From Hymenobacter metallicola (GTDB lineage Bacteria; Bacteroidota; Bacteroidia; Cytophagales; Hymenobacteraceae), in the NCBI RefSeq assembly GCF_004745645.1, contig NZ_SRMB01000007.1:1-64000 (forward strand): DNA of 64,000 bases. The letters run 5' to 3'. Shown here in pieces: positions 9,393 through 18,177 of this stretch. The notes below the pieces were generated by a model. The model worked only from the letters and a program-made list of their open reading frames with translations, was not told where the DNA came from and did no database searches. Made by a program: the position numbers and the translations under genes. Each line of letters opens with the position of its first letter. The first letter of the stretch is position 1.

Positions 9393-10127
9393 TTACACAG
9401 CCTTCGTCAACTCCTGCATCTTTTTGGCGTCGCCCACGCCCACGCCGCCGATGCCGTTGTTGAAAAACAAGTAGACCTGCTCGAGCCGGGGAATGGCCGC
9501 AATTTGCTCGACAATATTCCGCAAAAACTCCCGGCTGTATTCCGACTTATACAACTCCGGCACACCGTGGAAGCGGTAATACACCATGCTGGTGGTAGCC
9601 ACGGCCTCATCGGGCAGGGGCAGCGGGTGGCTTTGGCTCACGAAGGAAATCTTGTGCCGGCTCAGCTGCTGAAACACCTCCCCCTCCCACCAGCTCGGGT
9701 GCCGAAACTCCACCACGTTCTCAAACGCGGGGTCCAGCTGATCGACCAGGCGCTGAAACAACGCTTCGGTGTAGGCAGCCTTGGGCGGCAGCTGAAACAG
9801 TACCGGCCCGAGCTTGTCCTGCAGCCCCTCGCGAATAGTGGCGTAAAACTCGGCCAGAATCGGCTCGGCTTCGGCGTTGAATTTCTTGTAGTGCGTCACC
9901 TGCCGCGGCGCCTTCACGGCAAACCGGAACCCGGGCGGGCTTTGCTGGTAGAGCTTCTCGAAAAAGCTCAGCTCGGGCATGCGGTAGAAGGTCACGTTCA
10001 GCTCCAGGGTGTTGAAGTGGGTGCAGTAGTATTCAAACCACTTGCGCGGAGGCACCTCGGGCGGGTAAAACACGCCTTTCCAGTCACGGAACGAAAAGCC
10101 GGAACAGCCGATGTAGGTAGCGGGCAT
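9393..10127 (-). CDS. DUF72 domain-containing protein (copy 2)
   Basis: DUF72 protein of 244 residues, paralogous to the one at 6103-6840. The shared landmarks IGCSGFSFRDWKG, NTLELNVTFYR, KAPRQVTHYKKFN, KLGPVLFQLPP and EFRHPSWWEG are intact. The frame runs back to 10163, but the ATG at 10127 (MPATYIGCSGF) aligns with the start of copy 1 and is chosen. It ends about 90 bases from the esterase start. Function unknown. Confidence 0.88.
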   Translation of the reverse strand: MPATYIGCSGFSFRDWKGVFYPPEVPPRKWFEYYCTHFNTLELNVTFYRMPELSFFEKLYQQSPPGFRFAVKAPRQVTHYKKFNAEAEPILAEFYATIREGLQDKLGPVLFQLPPKAAYTEALFQRLVDQLDPAFENVVEFRHPSWWEGEVFQQLSRHKISFVSQSHPLPLPDEAVATTSMVYYRFHGVPELYKSEYSREFLRNIVEQIAAIPRLEQVYLFFNNGIGGVGVGDAKKMQELTKAV

Positions 10128-10507
10128 ACGCAGAAAGCTGAGGTGAAACTGCCTTCTACGCAAGCCCGGGCCGTAGTGCTACCCAGACAGTTGTAAGGCG
10201 CTTTCTGATTGATGGTAATACATCACAGGCTCTCCGCTGACGTGGAGTAGCATTCTGTCAGCGCCCCGCCGACCGTTAGCAACCAAGTCGCCCCGTTCGG
10301 GTACCCGACAACCGAAGGGTTATTTCACCTACTATTGCCTATATTAGATATACTCCCTCGGGGGCAGGCTCCGGCTTCGTGGGAGTTGTGCCCGGTACCC
10401 GGCCCGCGCTTGGCCCCTGCGCCGAGCCGGGCAGTTTCTGACGCGGCCTGCTCAACCGCACGGCAGCCTTGTACTGCCGCTTCCGGCCCGCTATTTCCGC
10501 AACTGCT
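10128..10507. other. Intergenic region between divergent genes
   Basis: 380 bases that should hold the promoters of DUF72 copy 2 (minus) and the TPR lipoprotein (plus). The stretch 10320-10360 is locally AT-rich. No consensus promoter box, terminator or RNA gene was recognised. Confidence 0.4.
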
Positions 10508-12199
10508 ATGCCTATGAAACTTCTGCCCGCCGCGGCCTTGTGGGTGGTGTTGGGCGGCCTGCTCAGCCCAGCCTGCCGCCAAGCCACTTCCCAGGCCCCC
10601 TCCCAAGCCGAAATAAATGCCATTGGGCTAAAGCAGGGCAGCATTACCATGTGCGGGCCAGCTTCCGGCCAACAGCTGGGCACGGCCACCTTTGGCACGT
10701 CGTGCTCAGCAGCCGTGCAGCCCGATTTTAACTTGGCCCTGACGCTGCTCCACTCCTTTGAGTACGACGAGGCCGAGAAGGTTTTTGCCCGCGTTATTGC
10801 CCGGGAGCCAAGCTGCGCCATGGCCTACTGGGGGGTGGCCATGTGCAGCTACCACCCACTCTGGACCCCGCCCAGCCCGGCCGAGCTGACTAAGGGTGCC
10901 AAAGCTATTGAGCTGGCGCAGCGTCTACCGGGCAAAACGCCCCGGGAAACGGCCTACATTCAGGTCTTGCAGGCCTTCTACCAGGATTGGGAACACGTGG
11001 AGCACAAAGTCCGGGCGTTGCGGTTGGAGCAGGCCATGGCCCGCGTCCATGCCCAGTATCCCCAGGACCCGGAGGCTACCATCTTTTACGCCCTGGCCCT
11101 GGATGCCGCCGCGGACCCGACCGACAAAACCTTCGTTAAGCAGAAAAAGGCGGGGGCCCTGCTGCAAGCCCTCTACCCCGGGGAGCCCAACCACCCCGGC
11201 ATTCTGCACTACCTCATCCACACCTACGACTACCCGGAACTGGCCCGCTTGGCCTTGCCGGCCACCCGCAAATATGCGTCGGTGGCACCTTCTTCGGCTC
11301 ATGCCTTGCACATGCCCTCCCACATTTTCACCCGCCTGGGGCTCTGGGACGAATGCATAACCTCTAACCTAGCCGCTACGGAGTCGGCGCGGTGCTACGC
11401 GGCCAGCACGGGCCTACCCGGCCACTGGGACGAGGAGCTGCACGGCCTCGATTATCTGATGTATGCCTACCTGCAACAAGGCAAAACCGAGCTGGCCCGG
11501 GCCCAGTGGCAGTACCTGGCCACGATTCGGGAGGTGACGCCGGTGAACTTTAAGGTGGCCTACGCCTACGCCGCCATTCCGGCGCGCTACGTGCTCGAAA
11601 ACCGACTTTGGCAGGAAGCGGCCCGCCTGCCCCTGCGGCCTGGCTCACTCGATTGGCAGCAATATCCCTGGCAGGCCGGTATCATTCACTTCACCCGGGC
11701 TCTGGGCCAGGCTCACCTTGGCCACCCCGATTCGGCCCGCCGGGAAGTAGAAGCACTGCGCGGGCTGCACCACGCGCTACTTGGGCAAAAAGATGCTTAC
11801 AAGGCCACCCAAGTCCAGATTCAGCTGCTGGGGGCCGAAGCCTGGACTCTGCTGGCCGCAGGAGAAGCTGCCGCCGCCGAGCAGCGCATGCGCCAAGCCG
11901 CCGACCTGGAAGACCGCACTGAAAAGCACCCCGTAACGCCCAGCGAAGTGCTGCCGGCCCGGGAGCTGCTAGCCGACATGCTCCTGCAGCTCCAGCGCCC
12001 CCAGGAGGCGCTGGCCGCGTACGAGGCCAACTTACGAACGCACCCCAACCGTCGCAACGGGCTGCGGGGCGCGGCTACGGCAGCAGCGCAAAGTGGAGCC
12101 CCGGAAAAAGCCGCACGTTATGGGCAGCAGTTGCGGAAAGTGACTCTCCCCCTTACAACGGGTCGGGCCGATAAGGGGGCATGGCTTGCTTTGCCGTGA
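10508..12199 (+). CDS. TPR-repeat lipoprotein
   Basis: 563 residues with a lipoprotein signal ending SPAC (Cys23). The mature protein is helical with tetratricopeptide-like repeats: an N-terminal block with FEYDEAEKVFARVIAREPSC and AYWGVAMCSYHPLW, a middle block with HPGILHYLIHTYD and HALHMPSHIFTRLG, and C-terminal TPRs ending in LQRPQEALAAYEANL. The family is widespread and uncharacterised; TPRs imply a scaffold role. The frame is open back to 10469, but the ATG at 10508 (or 10514) starts the signal peptide. Confidence 0.82.
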   Translation: MPMKLLPAAALWVVLGGLLSPACRQATSQAPSQAEINAIGLKQGSITMCGPASGQQLGTATFGTSCSAAVQPDFNLALTLLHSFEYDEAEKVFARVIAREPSCAMAYWGVAMCSYHPLWTPPSPAELTKGAKAIELAQRLPGKTPRETAYIQVLQAFYQDWEHVEHKVRALRLEQAMARVHAQYPQDPEATIFYALALDAAADPTDKTFVKQKKAGALLQALYPGEPNHPGILHYLIHTYDYPELARLALPATRKYASVAPSSAHALHMPSHIFTRLGLWDECITSNLAATESARCYAASTGLPGHWDEELHGLDYLMYAYLQQGKTELARAQWQYLATIREVTPVNFKVAYAYAAIPARYVLENRLWQEAARLPLRPGSLDWQQYPWQAGIIHFTRALGQAHLGHPDSARREVEALRGLHHALLGQKDAYKATQVQIQLLGAEAWTLLAAGEAAAAEQRMRQAADLEDRTEKHPVTPSEVLPARELLADMLLQLQRPQEALAAYEANLRTHPNRRNGLRGAATAAAQSGAPEKAARYGQQLRKVTLPLTTGRADKGAWLALP

Positions 12200-12238
12200 G
12201 TTCGTTTGAACCGGACTACCTGCTTGGTTGCTACTACC

Positions 12239-12279
12239 AACAACGCCCCGAAACCACTCAGGCTCCGGGGCGTTGTTTT
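12239..12279. terminator. Terminator between convergent genes
   Basis: Stem aacaacgccccg / cggggcgttgtt with an 18-base loop between the stops of the TPR gene and the molybdenum-hydroxylase operon. Confidence 0.75.
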
Positions 12280-12297
12280 AGCTACGCAAGCTACTAC

Positions 12298-14532
12298 CTA
12301 GAGCAGCAGCTTATCAATGGAAACCGGCAGGTTGCGGATGCGCTTGCCGGTGGCGTGGAAGGCGGCGTTGGCCACGGCGGCCGCCACGCCCAGCAGGCCT
12401 ACTTCGCCCAGGCCTTTGATGCCCAGCGGGTTTACCTTGTCGTCTTCCTCCTCCACGAAAATCACGTCGATGTCGTGGATGTCGGCGCTGACGGGAATGT
12501 GGTACTCGCTGTAGTTATGGTTCATGTAGCGGCCGAAGCCGTGGTCCATCACGCTTTCCTCCATCAAGGCCATGCTGATGCCCCACACCACCGAGCCCAG
12601 GACCTGGCTGCGGGCCGTTTTGGGATTCAGAATACGGCCGGCTGCCACGGCATTCACCACCCGCGTCACGTGCAGGGTGCCCAGCTCGGGGTCTACTTTC
12701 ACCTCCACAAACACCGCGTTATGGGCGTGCAGGGAGTTTTTGAGCTGGTTGATGGGGTTGGGCAGCATCGTGTTTTCGGCCTCCAGCTTGTCCTTGCCGC
12801 TGGCGGGCAGAATGTCGCGGATGACGACGGCCTGGTTGATGTCGGCATTCAGGCGGATCTGGCCGTTGACAAACTCCACATCCTCGTATGCAGCGCCTTT
12901 CAGTGGGGAGCCTTCCATCTTCTGGGCCAGCTTGAGCAGCTGCTCGCCCAGCTTGTCGCACACCTGCTTCACGGCGTTGCCCACGGAAGCGGCCGTCCAG
13001 GAACCGCCCTGCAGCGGCGCCTCAGGCTGATTGGTGTCGCCGAGCTTGAAGGTCACGGCTTCCAGGGGCAAACCCAGCGTTTGGGCGGCAATCTGGGTCA
13101 TGATGGTGTAGGTGCCGGTGCCGATGTCGTTGGTACCGCTGAGCACCGTCAGATGGCCGTCGGCGGTGAAGGTGGCACTGGCGGCGCACTTCTGGATGCT
13201 GGCATCCCAGACGCCGGTAGCCATGCCCCAGCCCACCAGCAGGTCGCCGTCGCGCATGGAGCGGGGCTCGGGGTTGCGCTTTTCCCAGCCAAATTTAGCC
13301 GCGCCTTCGTGGTAGCACTCGCGCAGCTTCTTGCTCGAAAACTCCCGCTTCAGGTTCTGGTCGCGCTCGGCGTAGTTGCGCAGGCGGAATTCCAGCGGGT
13401 CAATACCGGCTGCGTAGGCCATTTCGTCCATGGCGCATTCCAGGGCAAACGAGCCGGTGGCCGCGCCGGGGGCCCGCATGTCCTGGGGCGTGTACACGTC
13501 GATTTTAGCCAGCTGGTAAGTCAGCTTCACGTTGTCGCACTGGTAGAGCATGCCCGACCAGTTGACCACGTTTTCGGTGTAGTCCTCAAACTGCGAGGTT
13601 TCGTGCAGGGCGTGGTGGTGCAGGGCAGCCAGGGAGCCGTCGGGGTTGGTACCCAGCTCCACGTATTGCAGCGTGTGGGGCCGGTGGCCCATGCTGAACA
13701 TCTGCTGCCGCGTCATCGACACGCGCACCGAGCGTTTGAGCTCCAGAGCGGCCAGTACGGCCATAAACAGCTGGTACTGGGGCCGCAGCCCCGAGCCGAA
13801 GCCGCCGCCGGTGTATTGCGACACGACGTGCGCCTCGTCCTTGCTGAGCCCGAACACCTTCATGACGTACTGCTGGGAGTTGAAGGCACCCTGGGTCTTG
13901 TCGTAAATATTGAGCTTTTTGTCGCCCAGAAACTCCACCGTGGAGGCAAACATCTCCATCGGGTTGTGGTGCTGGGCCAGGTGGATATACTCGCCCTCGA
14001 CGCGGTGAGTGGCATTTTTCAGTTCCTTGTCGGGGTTGCCGCGGGGCTTGGGCGGGGGCACCCAGCCGGTTTTGCCTCGGCCGGGCTCGAAGCCGTCGTC
14101 GCGCTTGGTTTCCAGGTCGGTGTCGTGCTTGGTCACCTCGTACTCGATGCGCAGCAGGGCGGCGGCGTAGCGGGCTAGCTCGAAGGTTTCGGCCACCACC
14201 AGGGCCACGGGCTGCATGCTGTACTTTACTTCATTGCCCTGCAACGGCCGGAACGGCGAGCCCCCGGGGGCCACATCGTCCTTGTAGCTTCTATCAAACC
14301 AGGCCAGGGAAGGCACATTTTCGTGGGAGAAAACCTGCAGCACGCCCGGAATAGCCAGGATTTCGTCGGCGTAGATTTTCGTGATTTTACCCTTGGCAAT
14401 AGAGCTGCTCACAATGTGACCGTAGGCCAGATGGGGCACGTTGAACTCGGCGGCGTACTTGGCCGCGCCCGTTACTTTGGCCGGCCCATCGACGCGGTTG
14501 ACGGGCTTACCGATATAGGAGGTCGTGCTCAT
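12298..14532 (-). CDS. Molybdopterin-binding subunit of an aldehyde/xanthine dehydrogenase-type enzyme (PaoC/YagR-like)
   Basis: Large catalytic subunit of 744 residues. It binds the molybdenum-pterin cofactor and hydroxylates aldehydes or heterocycles. Visible marks: N-terminal RVDGPAKVTGAAKYAAE, the cofactor-binding GGGFGSG, and the catalytic glutamate Glu710 in IKGLGEVG near the C-terminus. Length and layout match the E. coli PaoC/YagR type, where the three subunits are separate. Its start overlaps the stop of the FAD subunit by four bases (ATGA), so the two are translationally coupled. No signal peptide is present. Substrate is unknown; an aromatic aldehyde would be the PaoABC precedent. 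Confidence 0.92.
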   Translation of the reverse strand: MSTTSYIGKPVNRVDGPAKVTGAAKYAAEFNVPHLAYGHIVSSSIAKGKITKIYADEILAIPGVLQVFSHENVPSLAWFDRSYKDDVAPGGSPFRPLQGNEVKYSMQPVALVVAETFELARYAAALLRIEYEVTKHDTDLETKRDDGFEPGRGKTGWVPPPKPRGNPDKELKNATHRVEGEYIHLAQHHNPMEMFASTVEFLGDKKLNIYDKTQGAFNSQQYVMKVFGLSKDEAHVVSQYTGGGFGSGLRPQYQLFMAVLAALELKRSVRVSMTRQQMFSMGHRPHTLQYVELGTNPDGSLAALHHHALHETSQFEDYTENVVNWSGMLYQCDNVKLTYQLAKIDVYTPQDMRAPGAATGSFALECAMDEMAYAAGIDPLEFRLRNYAERDQNLKREFSSKKLRECYHEGAAKFGWEKRNPEPRSMRDGDLLVGWGMATGVWDASIQKCAASATFTADGHLTVLSGTNDIGTGTYTIMTQIAAQTLGLPLEAVTFKLGDTNQPEAPLQGGSWTAASVGNAVKQVCDKLGEQLLKLAQKMEGSPLKGAAYEDVEFVNGQIRLNADINQAVVIRDILPASGKDKLEAENTMLPNPINQLKNSLHAHNAVFVEVKVDPELGTLHVTRVVNAVAAGRILNPKTARSQVLGSVVWGISMALMEESVMDHGFGRYMNHNYSEYHIPVSADIHDIDVIFVEEEDDKVNPLGIKGLGEVGLLGVAAAVANAAFHATGKRIRNLPVSIDKLLL

Positions 14533-15551
14533 GGATTCGAGTTAGTAAAGATGTCGGACGCGTGCTGGGTGCCTTCGGCGGCCTGCTTGAGGGCCCGCAC
14601 AATGGCGCGCTTGGCCAGCTCGATTTTAAAGGTGTTGTGTCCGTAGCCCCGGGCACTTGAAACCACGGCCGCCGCTGCCTTGCGAAACGTGTCCTCCGTA
14701 GCGGGCTGACCTTTGAGCAACTCTTCGGCCTGCTGGTCGCGCCAGGGTTTGTGGGCCACACCGCCCAGCGCCAGCCGGGCTTCCTTGATGGTGTTGCCGT
14801 CGAGCTGCAAGGCCGCCGCCACCGATACCAGAGCAAAAGCGTAGGATTGCCGGTCGCGCAGCTTGAGGTAGCTGAAGTGCTGACTGAAATCCTCGTTAGG
14901 CAGGTCGATGGCCGTCACAAGTTCGTCGGGGGCCAGGGTGTGGTCAAACTCGGGCGCGTCGCCGGGCAGGCGGTGGAAGTTCTCGAATTTCACGGTCCGC
15001 TCGCCGTTTTGGCCGCTCACGCGCACGGTGGCTTTCAGGGCGGCCAGGGCCACGCACATATCCGAGGGGTGGGTGGCAATGCACTGCTCACTGGTACCCA
15101 GAATGGCATGAATCCGGTTGTAGCCGCCGATGGCCGAGCAGCCCGAGCCCGGCTCCCGCTTGTTGCAGGGCGTGGCCGTATCGTAGAAATAGTAGCAGCG
15201 GGTGCGCTGAAACAGGTTGCCGCCGTTGGTGGCCATGTTGCGCAGCTGGGGCGAGGCCCCGGCCAGAATAGCCTGGTTTAGCAGCGGGTAGCGCTTCTGC
15301 ACCTCGGGGTGCCAGGCGGTGTCGGCGTTGGTAGCCAGCGCGCCCAGGCGCAGGCCGCCGTCGGGCGCCGCTTCGATGGCTTTGAGGGGCAGATGGTTGA
15401 GGTCGAGTAGCCGGGAGGGCCGCTCAACGTTTTCCTTCATCAAATCCAGGATGTTGGTGCCCCCGGCAATGAATTTGACGGCATTGTCGGCCGCCTTTTC
15501 GCGGACGGCCGCCTCCACGCCACTGGCGCGGGTGTAGGTGAAACTGTTCAT
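14529..15551 (-). CDS. FAD-binding subunit of molybdenum hydroxylase (PaoB/YagS-like)
   Basis: 340-residue FAD subunit, middle gene of the operon. The FAD-binding segment KFIAGGTNILDLMKENVE is at the N-terminus. The cysteine-rich insert RTRCYYFYDTATPCNKREPG followed by SGC and EQC matches the extra [4Fe-4S] cluster known in PaoB, which most xanthine dehydrogenase FAD subunits lack. A CO dehydrogenase flavoprotein C-terminal-type domain follows (about 220-330). It relays electrons from the 2Fe-2S subunit. Confidence 0.92.
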   Translation of the reverse strand: MNSFTYTRASGVEAAVREKAADNAVKFIAGGTNILDLMKENVERPSRLLDLNHLPLKAIEAAPDGGLRLGALATNADTAWHPEVQKRYPLLNQAILAGASPQLRNMATNGGNLFQRTRCYYFYDTATPCNKREPGSGCSAIGGYNRIHAILGTSEQCIATHPSDMCVALAALKATVRVSGQNGERTVKFENFHRLPGDAPEFDHTLAPDELVTAIDLPNEDFSQHFSYLKLRDRQSYAFALVSVAAALQLDGNTIKEARLALGGVAHKPWRDQQAEELLKGQPATEDTFRKAAAAVVSSARGYGHNTFKIELAKRAIVRALKQAAEGTQHASDIFTNSNP

Positions 15552-15623
15552 GTTGTAGAGCTCAGAGCTGAGATATTGGAACTTAGAATATGGTTAGTAG
15601 CAGAGGCTATTCGTCCCTGAGCT

Positions 15624-16163
15624 CTACCTTCTGAGTTCTGAATTCTTACTGTGCAATACCTCTTCAATAGCCGATACGATGTTGGTATAGGCCCCGCAGC
15701 GGCAGAGGTTGCCGCTCATCATTTCCCGGATTTCGGCGGTAGTTTTGGCTTTGCCCTCGGTGAGCAGGCCCACGGCCGAGCAGATCTGGCCGGGCGTACA
15801 GTAGCCGCACTGAAAGGCGTCGTGGTCGACGAAGGCTTGCTGCAGCGGGTGCAGGTTATCCTCGGTGCCCAGGCCTTCAACGGTCGTAATGTCGGCGCCT
15901 TCCTGCATGACGGCCAGCGTAAGGCAGGAGTTGATGCGCTTGCCGTCGACCAGCACGGTACAGGCCCCGCACTGCCCATGGTCGCAGCCTTTCTTGGTGC
16001 CGGTCAGGTCGAGGTATTCGCGCAGGGCGTCGAGCAAAGAGGTCCAGGGCGCAAGCTGCAGGTGCCGCTCTACCCCGTTGATTTTCAGCGTAACCGTACT
16101 TGTGGGCGGCGGCGGGGCAATAGCGGCCTGGCCCAAGGCGGCTTGGGTTGTGGGTGTATTCAT
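15624..16163 (-). CDS. 2Fe-2S subunit of molybdenum hydroxylase (PaoA/YagT-like)
   Basis: 179-residue iron-sulfur subunit, first gene of the operon. A plant-type [2Fe-2S] site is formed by Cys60, Cys65, Cys68 and Cys80, and the second cluster by Cys119, Cys122, Cys154 and Cys156. The E. coli homologue carries a twin-arginine signal that exports the complex; here the N-terminus is a short Ala/Pro/Thr-rich stretch without RR, so a cytoplasmic enzyme is more likely. It is separated from the FAD subunit by 72 bases. Confidence 0.92.
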   Translation of the reverse strand: MNTPTTQAALGQAAIAPPPPTSTVTLKINGVERHLQLAPWTSLLDALREYLDLTGTKKGCDHGQCGACTVLVDGKRINSCLTLAVMQEGADITTVEGLGTEDNLHPLQQAFVDHDAFQCGYCTPGQICSAVGLLTEGKAKTTAEIREMMSGNLCRCGAYTNIVSAIEEVLHSKNSELRR

Positions 16164-16572
16164 AAACTGGCACGGATAAGTAGGTGAAAGAATAGAGCTG
16201 GGAAGGGGCGTTTGCCTGGCGGTCGAAAACGGTTGCTTTCGGCGGTTTGCAGCAGAGCCTCCCTACCCTGCTTACGCCCGGAGCTGAACCAGTGTTGGGG
16301 CCACCCGGCTTCTTTTTACAGGTTTCGTCTTATTCATACTGATTATAAGCAAGGCGGCCAGCACCAAGTCCTTCTGCCGCATCCTACTGGGCAGCAGCCC
16401 ACACGCCCCCGCTTCCCGCCCCGGCAACGTTCCCGGCAACGTGTGCAGGAATATATATTCTACTATTCTTTACCAGAGCCCGGGCAAGCCCGACCTTACC
16501 CGCCGCTGTCCCACACCAATTCGCTGTTCGTCAGCTACCCTTCTATCCTGCCCTACCACTTCCCACAGTCTG
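16164..16572. other. Divergent intergenic region
   Basis: About 410 bases between the start of the molybdenum-hydroxylase operon and the pectate lyase. It must hold promoters for both. I found no clear TAnnTTTG box. An open frame extends the pectate lyase back to 16441, but this part does not look like coding sequence. Confidence 0.4.
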
Positions 16573-17862
16573 ATGAAGAAAACGTTACTAACCGCCCTGC
16601 TGGCCCTGGGCAGTGCCACGACGACCTGCTCTTTCGCCCAAACAGCCCCGTTCGGCGTGTTTGGCTTTGCTACTCAAACCACCGGCACGACCGGCGGCGC
16701 GGGCGGCACTTCCGTAACCGTCAGCACCGGCACTGCCCTGATGGCGGCCATTGTAGCCAATAAGAGCAATGCCCCGCTCACCATTTACATCAACGGGGTG
16801 ATTACGCCGGCCAACACGCCCAGCACCTACGACAAGATTGAAATCAAGGACCGTAACAACATCTCCCTTATCGGGGTGGGTACGGGTGGCGAGTTCAACG
16901 GCATCGGGCTCTACGTGCGGCGGGCCGCCAATATCATCATTCAGAACATCAAGGTGCACCACGTACTGCTCGGGCCCAAGGATTGTATCGGCATCGAAGG
17001 GCCGGCCAACCACATCTGGGTAGACCACTGTGAGCTGTACAACCAGTACCAGGGCGTAGGCGTTGATGAGTACGACGGGCTGCTCGACATCAAGGACGAC
17101 GCCGAGTACGTGACCTTCTCGTGGAATTACCTGCACGACGCCTGGAAAGCCAGCCTGAGCGGCTACACCGAAACCGACACGTACAACCGTAAAATCACCT
17201 ACCACCACAACCGCTTCGAGAACATCAACTCCCGCCTGCCCCTGTTTCGGGGCGGCACGGGCCACGTGTTCAACAACTACTACCAGGACATTGCCGCCAC
17301 GGCCATCAACTCGCGCGTGGGCGCCTGCGTCCGGATTGAGAACAACTACTTCCTCAACACCAAGAACCCCTACGTTTCGGCCTACAGCAGCGTAGTGGGC
17401 TACGGCGACATCACCGGCAACCTACTCGTCAACAGCCCTTTTCAGTATTCCAACGACACCTACCAACTCGGTGCCTGCACGCTGGCCGTTCCCTACTCCT
17501 ACGCGGCGGTGCTCCATACCGCGGCCGACGTGCCGGCCGTGGTGGTAGCCGGGGCCGGCGTGGGCAAGCTGGGCAGCGTAACGGCCAACCGCCAGCCGGC
17601 GGCCGGCCAGTTCGACGTGTTTCCCAACCCCTTTAACGGCTCGGCCACGTTTGTGCTGAACCTGACCAGTCCCAGCCGGGTGGGCATTGCGCTCTACACC
17701 GCGGAAGGCCGTAAAGTGGCCGACGTAGCGACGCCCACGCAGGTGCTGAGTACCGGGCAACACCGCATTGCTTACCAGAATGCCGCCCTCACCCCGGGTC
17801 TGTATTTCTACGTGGCAACCACCGACCAGGGGAGCTTCTCCCAGAAGCTGGTGGTGCAGTAG
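16573..17862 (+). CDS. Pectate lyase (PL1 family) with T9SS sorting domain
   Basis: 429 residues: signal peptide (1-about 22, FAQ), a right-handed beta-helix pectate lyase domain (about 30-310), and a type A T9SS sorting domain (347-429, FDVFPNPFNG). Family marks include IWVDHCELYN (the WxDH motif), the aspartates of LLDIKDDAEYVTFSW that bind calcium in PL1, and the INSRLPLFRGG arginine segment. It cleaves polygalacturonate by beta-elimination outside the cell. The ATG at 16573 starts the signal peptide. It stands alone, without a visible pectin-uptake operon. Confidence 0.9.
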   Translation: MKKTLLTALLALGSATTTCSFAQTAPFGVFGFATQTTGTTGGAGGTSVTVSTGTALMAAIVANKSNAPLTIYINGVITPANTPSTYDKIEIKDRNNISLIGVGTGGEFNGIGLYVRRAANIIIQNIKVHHVLLGPKDCIGIEGPANHIWVDHCELYNQYQGVGVDEYDGLLDIKDDAEYVTFSWNYLHDAWKASLSGYTETDTYNRKITYHHNRFENINSRLPLFRGGTGHVFNNYYQDIAATAINSRVGACVRIENNYFLNTKNPYVSAYSSVVGYGDITGNLLVNSPFQYSNDTYQLGACTLAVPYSYAAVLHTAADVPAVVVAGAGVGKLGSVTANRQPAAGQFDVFPNPFNGSATFVLNLTSPSRVGIALYTAEGRKVADVATPTQVLSTGQHRIAYQNAALTPGLYFYVATTDQGSFSQKLVVQ

Positions 17863-17931
17863 GCCCGCTTGGCTAAACCCCACTACAACGCTGGGGCAGA
17901 TACCAACTCAGTACCCGCCCCGGCGTCGGGT

Positions 17932-18168
17932 TCAGTGAAGCTTCTTGCGGCGCCTACGCAAAGCAATGATAAGAAGCGGCACGACGGCGCAGGCGTACAG
18001 AAGCCACACCGGACTGTGCTTTACCTGGCCGGCGGCCTGGTCAGCCGTAACCAGCACGCTCGATCTGCCCCGCCAGTGGCCGACCAGGCCGCTGACAACC
18101 AGAAACAGGCTGAGGGCCAGCAACAGCTTGTCGCCGTGTTGGCCGAGCCACTCCCGGGATTGTTGCAT
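17932..18168 (-). CDS. Small two-helix membrane protein
   Basis: 78 residues with two hydrophobic helices (about 14-30 and 51-68) and a lysine-arginine-rich C-terminus (RRRRKKLH), so the end is likely cytoplasmic. It starts 9 bases after the stop of the ArsM-like methyltransferase on the same strand and is probably cotranscribed with it. No family recognised. Confidence 0.6.
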   Translation of the reverse strand: MQQSREWLGQHGDKLLLALSLFLVVSGLVGHWRGRSSVLVTADQAAGQVKHSPVWLLYACAVVPLLIIALRRRRKKLH

Positions 18169-18177
18169 AGCGTAAAT

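Noticed and set aside
12181..14178. 665-codon open frame on the plus strand opposite the molybdopterin subunit
   Set aside because: It is the antisense of a well-recognised catalytic subunit; GC-rich codons keep the opposite frame open. Its translation is Val/His/Gly-rich without domains.
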